A stretch of 25,944 bases of DNA. It comes from Candidatus Gastranaerophilales bacterium. GTDB lineage: Bacteria > Cyanobacteriota > Vampirovibrionia > Gastranaerophilales > Gastranaerophilaceae. The notes below the pieces were generated by a model that worked only from the letters and a program-made list of their open reading frames with translations, was not told the origin of the DNA and did no database searches. A program made the position numbers and the translations under genes. Every line of letters starts with the position of its first letter. Positions within the stretch are counted from its first letter, which is position 1. Below are positions 23,620 to 25,944 of the stretch, one piece after another. The stretch spans positions 1 to 25,944 of the forward strand of contig CALURE010000005.1 of NCBI GenBank assembly GCA_944323095.1, given 5' to 3'.

Positions 23620-25245
23620 TCAATTATTGTAATCTTTTCCGCCGACAATTCTGAGGTGTCTATTGCTTCCCTCTCCGACGGATTTGCTTGAAAGATTATG
23701 CTGTTCAACAAGTTCGTGCTGTAATTTTCTAATATGCTGATTTTGCGGAGTCAGTTCAACATGCTCGGCACCCGCAAGAATTTTATTTATAGCAGCTTTT
23801 GCTTCATCAAGAGCGCGTTCTGCATCATCATAATATCCGCATAAAGTTTCCGATGCTTCCGTTATTTGCAAGGCCTCCTTCAACACCTTTTGAATTTGCG
23901 CCATAGAGTTAGTTTTTACATAAAATATCTGCAATCTATAATCATTTGCGGTACTCAAAACTTTTGCTCCGCCTTTTATAAAGTTTTTATGTGCGATCAC
24001 AATATCTGCATCTTCAAGATTACGTGTAATTTCAGCGTTTAAATCCAGTCTTTCTATAACCTTTTCTACAATAGTTCTTGAAACCGCATAAAGATAAATT
24101 TTCTTTATACCTTTAACCTCATCAACATATTTCTGTCGTGAAAAACTGAATTTTAAGCTGTCCGTATTATGTTCCGGCTGAATTTTTTGCTCAAGTTTAT
24201 TAATTTCTTTAGGAATATCAGAAATTGTAGGTTCATGTTTATCCTGTTCCGGTATTTCTGTGTCGTAAGTTTTGTCAACTTTTCTTATTTCAGGTCTGAT
24301 AGGCCAGCCACGCAAGATATAGTCAACAGCTTCTGCCGTATTTTTATAAACAGCAAGAGTATTTCTATCCAAAATTTCTATAACGACATCAAATGTCGGC
24401 TGTTTTTCTCTTTCAAGAACTGTTTTTTGAGATGCCCTGCGCTTTGCCTCATCATCCCCTAAAGTTACAGATTGAATACCGCCTACTAAATCCGACAATG
24501 TAGGGTTTTTAATCAAGTTTTCAAGACTGTTCCCGTGGGCTGTTGCAATAAGCATAACTCCACGTTCTGCAATTGTTCTTGCTGCCTGTGCTTCTGCTTC
24601 CGTTCCGATTTCATCAACAACAATAACTTCAGGTGTATGATTTTCAACCGCCTCAATCATAATATCTTTTTGAAATTCCGGCTGTGTAACCTGCATACGT
24701 CTGGCATGACCTATTGCAGGGTGAGGAGTGTCCCCGTCACCTGCAATTTCGTTTGACGTATCAACAATAACAACACGCTTGCCAAGTTCATCAGCAACTA
24801 ACCTTGAAATTTCACGTAGTTTTGTAGTTTTGCCGACTCCCGGACGTCCCAGAAACAAGATACTCTTATTCATCATACAGATATCTTTTATACAGGCAAT
24901 TGTACCTGTAACGACTCTCCCGATACGGCAGGTAAGCCCTATAATTTTACCCTGTCTGTTTCTTATCGCGCTGATTCTGTGCAAAGTTCCGGGAATTCCC
25001 GAACGGTTGTCCGATGTGAATTCCTGAATACGGGAGGTAATGTAATTAATATCATCTTCCGTAACAAATTCATCGCCGAGATATTCAATCTTTCCGCCTG
25101 CATGTCTAATTTCAGGGGTTCTGCCGATATCCAGAACAATTTCAATAACATCATCCATTTTTTCATAAGAAATGTACCTTCTGACTTTGTCAGGTAAAAC
25201 CTCTGTCAATCGATCCAAATCATTTTGAAATTGTAGGCTGCTCAT
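23620..25245 (-). CDS. AAA ATPase with R3H domain (Ycf45/SpoIIIAA-like)
   Basis: This 541-residue protein has a RecA/AAA-type ATPase core like Ycf45 of cyanobacteria and plastids and SpoIIIAA of Firmicutes. Walker A is GRPGVGKTT (133-141) and Walker B is VIVVDEIG (207-214). HPAIGHARRMQV and TAHGNSLENL are further family motifs. A charged linker follows (about 320-370). Near the C-terminus (about 505-532) is an R3H single-stranded nucleic-acid-binding domain, RKLQHELVEQH...GEGSNRHLRI. It is a cytoplasmic nucleic-acid-linked ATPase of unknown process. Its presence supports a cyanobacterial-lineage host. It is monocistronic; an extended -10 promoter at 25361-25366 gives a leader of about 110 nt. 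AGAAAAGAAA before the ATG is a weak ribosome site. Confidence 0.93.
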   Translation of the reverse strand: MSSLQFQNDLDRLTEVLPDKVRRYISYEKMDDVIEIVLDIGRTPEIRHAGGKIEYLGDEFVTEDDINYITSRIQEFTSDNRSGIPGTLHRISAIRNRQGKIIGLTCRIGRVVTGTIACIKDICMMNKSILFLGRPGVGKTTKLREISRLVADELGKRVVIVDTSNEIAGDGDTPHPAIGHARRMQVTQPEFQKDIMIEAVENHTPEVIVVDEIGTEAEAQAARTIAERGVMLIATAHGNSLENLIKNPTLSDLVGGIQSVTLGDDEAKRRASQKTVLEREKQPTFDVVIEILDRNTLAVYKNTAEAVDYILRGWPIRPEIRKVDKTYDTEIPEQDKHEPTISDIPKEINKLEQKIQPEHNTDSLKFSFSRQKYVDEVKGIKKIYLYAVSRTIVEKVIERLDLNAEITRNLEDADIVIAHKNFIKGGAKVLSTANDYRLQIFYVKTNSMAQIQKVLKEALQITEASETLCGYYDDAERALDEAKAAINKILAGAEHVELTPQNQHIRKLQHELVEQHNLSSKSVGEGSNRHLRIVGGKDYNN

Positions 25246-25266
25246 TTTCTTTTCTGCCTTTCTGAT

Positions 25267-25286
25267 ATTTTGTTATACAACAAAAT
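25267..25286. repeat. Palindrome in the leader of the R3H ATPase gene
   Basis: ATTTTGTT-ATAC-AACAAAAT, perfect 8-bp arms, lies about 21 nt upstream of the ATG at 25245. It could be an operator or an mRNA hairpin near the start codon. It is A/T dominated, so significance is uncertain. Confidence 0.5.
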
Positions 25287-25360
25287 AATTACCGGCTGAT
25301 AACAATTTCGCACCCGCAGCGAAACTAAAAAATAATTTTTCAACGTACCTTTCTACTTAT

Positions 25361-25391
25361 ATTATACCACTTTTACAAAAAAACTCATCAA
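25361..25391 (-). promoter_or_regulatory. Promoter of the R3H ATPase gene
   Basis: On the minus strand, TTGATG (25386-25391) and an extended -10 TGG-TATAAT (hexamer 25361-25366), with a 19-bp spacer. This lies in the 318-bp gene-free gap 25246-25563, which otherwise holds the palindromes at 25267 and 25502 and AT-rich DNA. Confidence 0.55.
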
Positions 25392-25501
25392 TCTAAAGTA
25401 TTACAGTTATAGCAATTTTACATAAATTAATAAATATAGCTGCAATTATGCTTTAAAACATGTTAATAATTGTTACAAAAGATTATTATTTTTTAAAGTT
25501 T

Positions 25502-25534
25502 ACGTTCATAAATTCCGTAGACTTTATTGAACGT
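25502..25534. repeat. Inverted repeat upstream of the last gene
   Basis: ACGTTCA (25502-25508) and TGAACGT (25528-25534) are perfect 7-bp inverted arms 19 bp apart, centred about 46 bp before the ATG at 25564. Arm centres lie about 26 bp apart. It is a possible dimeric regulator site or a hairpin in the leader. Confidence 0.45.
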
Positions 25535-25563
25535 TACTAACTTTGAAAGGAAAATCGTAAAAA

Positions 25564-25944
25564 ATGGGATTAGCAGCAGGACAGGCTAGACTATTAACGA
25601 TAACCGCGAGAAAGTCAGATTGTGAATATCAATCAATGAGATTGTCACATCAAAAAATAGCTCTCTCGCGTCAGCTTGCTGATCTTTCCAATGAATACCA
25701 GAATTCACTGGATCAAACAAAATTGATTTACGATTATTACGGAACCGGAGATGAAAGCACTCCTTTATCTTATGGATTGTGTATGACCCCTTCTGCCTTG
25801 AATGAATACATGCCGATATTATTGACAGACCAGTTAGGCAGAGTAACGTTGAATAGCAAATATGCAGCAGCAGCCCGTGCAGCAGGCATCCCTCAGGAAG
25901 GTCTCGGGACACTGCCTTCTCAAAAAATGAGAAACGCATTTATA
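25564..25944 (+). CDS. Hypothetical protein, N-terminal 127 residues (runs off the window)
   Basis: The frame is open from the ATG at 25564 to the last base with no stop, so the gene continues past the window. It begins MGLAAGQARLLTITARKSDC, then EYQSMRLSHQKIALSRQLAD in a helical stretch (about 18-55) rich in Gln, Leu and Ser. Next come DYYGTGDESTPLSYGLCMTPS and an AAAARAAGIPQ segment. There is no signal peptide or membrane helix. AAAGGAA lies rather far (about 12 nt) before the ATG. I cannot assign a function. The N-terminal style (RLLTITARKSDCE..., helical, followed by Tyr/Gly-rich sequence) reminds me of lineage-specific proteins in gut Gastranaerophilales, but that is from memory and unverified. 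Confidence 0.82.
   Translation, partial: MGLAAGQARLLTITARKSDCEYQSMRLSHQKIALSRQLADLSNEYQNSLDQTKLIYDYYGTGDESTPLSYGLCMTPSALNEYMPILLTDQLGRVTLNSKYAAAARAAGIPQEGLGTLPSQKMRNAFI

Noticed and set aside
25586..25939. 117-residue minus-strand open frame at the right edge
   Set aside because: It is antisense to the better-supported plus-strand frame at 25564, and starts without a ribosome site.

Overview
The window is AT-rich DNA (low-GC codon use throughout) from an anaerobic bacterium. The best guess is a non-photosynthetic relative of Cyanobacteria, class Vampirovibrionia (Melainabacteria/Gastranaerophilales). The clues are a Ycf45-like AAA ATPase with a C-terminal R3H domain, ferredoxin-linked 2-oxoacid oxidoreductase plus pyruvate phosphate dikinase metabolism, and a bacterial-type 16S rRNA 5' end. 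The lineage is an inference from gene content. No 16S comparison could be run, and only about 56 nt of the 16S gene are present.

Layout. Positions 1-530 hold the 5' end of a 16S rRNA gene on the minus strand, with its leader and two well-formed tandem promoters. A small secreted coiled-coil protein (768-1181, +) follows. Next come an unrecognised 542-residue protein (minus) with four helically phased 10-bp repeats upstream, and an Slt70-like lytic transglycosylase (3104-5089, minus). A 148-bp MITE-like element with perfect 23-bp inverted ends separates it from manC (5405-6793, +), a bifunctional GDP-mannose pyrophosphorylase/phosphomannose isomerase. manC overlaps tail to tail a gene for a zinc metallopeptidase-like protein. 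That gene forms a divergent cluster with a 74-residue protein and an XRE-type regulator.

Positions 8127-8990 are an accessory island. A GIY-YIG nuclease gene with a TTG start lies between two direct copies of a composite palindromic repeat, followed by several unrelated GC-richer palindromes. A minus-strand operon follows: a 2044-residue coiled-coil protein and a GlcD-type FAD oxidase whose genes overlap by 17 nt. Divergent from it is korDABC (16720-19361, +), a four-subunit 2-oxoacid:ferredoxin oxidoreductase. After a small charged protein and a degenerate repeat region come ppdK (pyruvate phosphate dikinase) with a textbook terminator, a CPYC glutaredoxin (minus), two tiny overlapping membrane-protein genes, the Ycf45-like R3H ATPase (minus), and the start of an unrecognised gene cut by the window edge.

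How the genes fit together. KorDABC and PpdK suggest fermentative carbon flow around acyl-CoA/2-oxoacids and PEP/pyruvate. Slt and ManC serve the envelope (peptidoglycan turnover; mannose-containing glycans). The most unusual features are: (a) hairpin repeats headed by GTCATT whose stem arms change in a compensatory way between copies, with two composite copies bracketing the GIY-YIG gene; (b) four genes without a Shine-Dalgarno whose -10 box lies so close to the start codon that the mRNA should be leaderless or nearly so; (c) the divergent XRE/metallopeptidase module; and (d) the giant coiled-coil protein.
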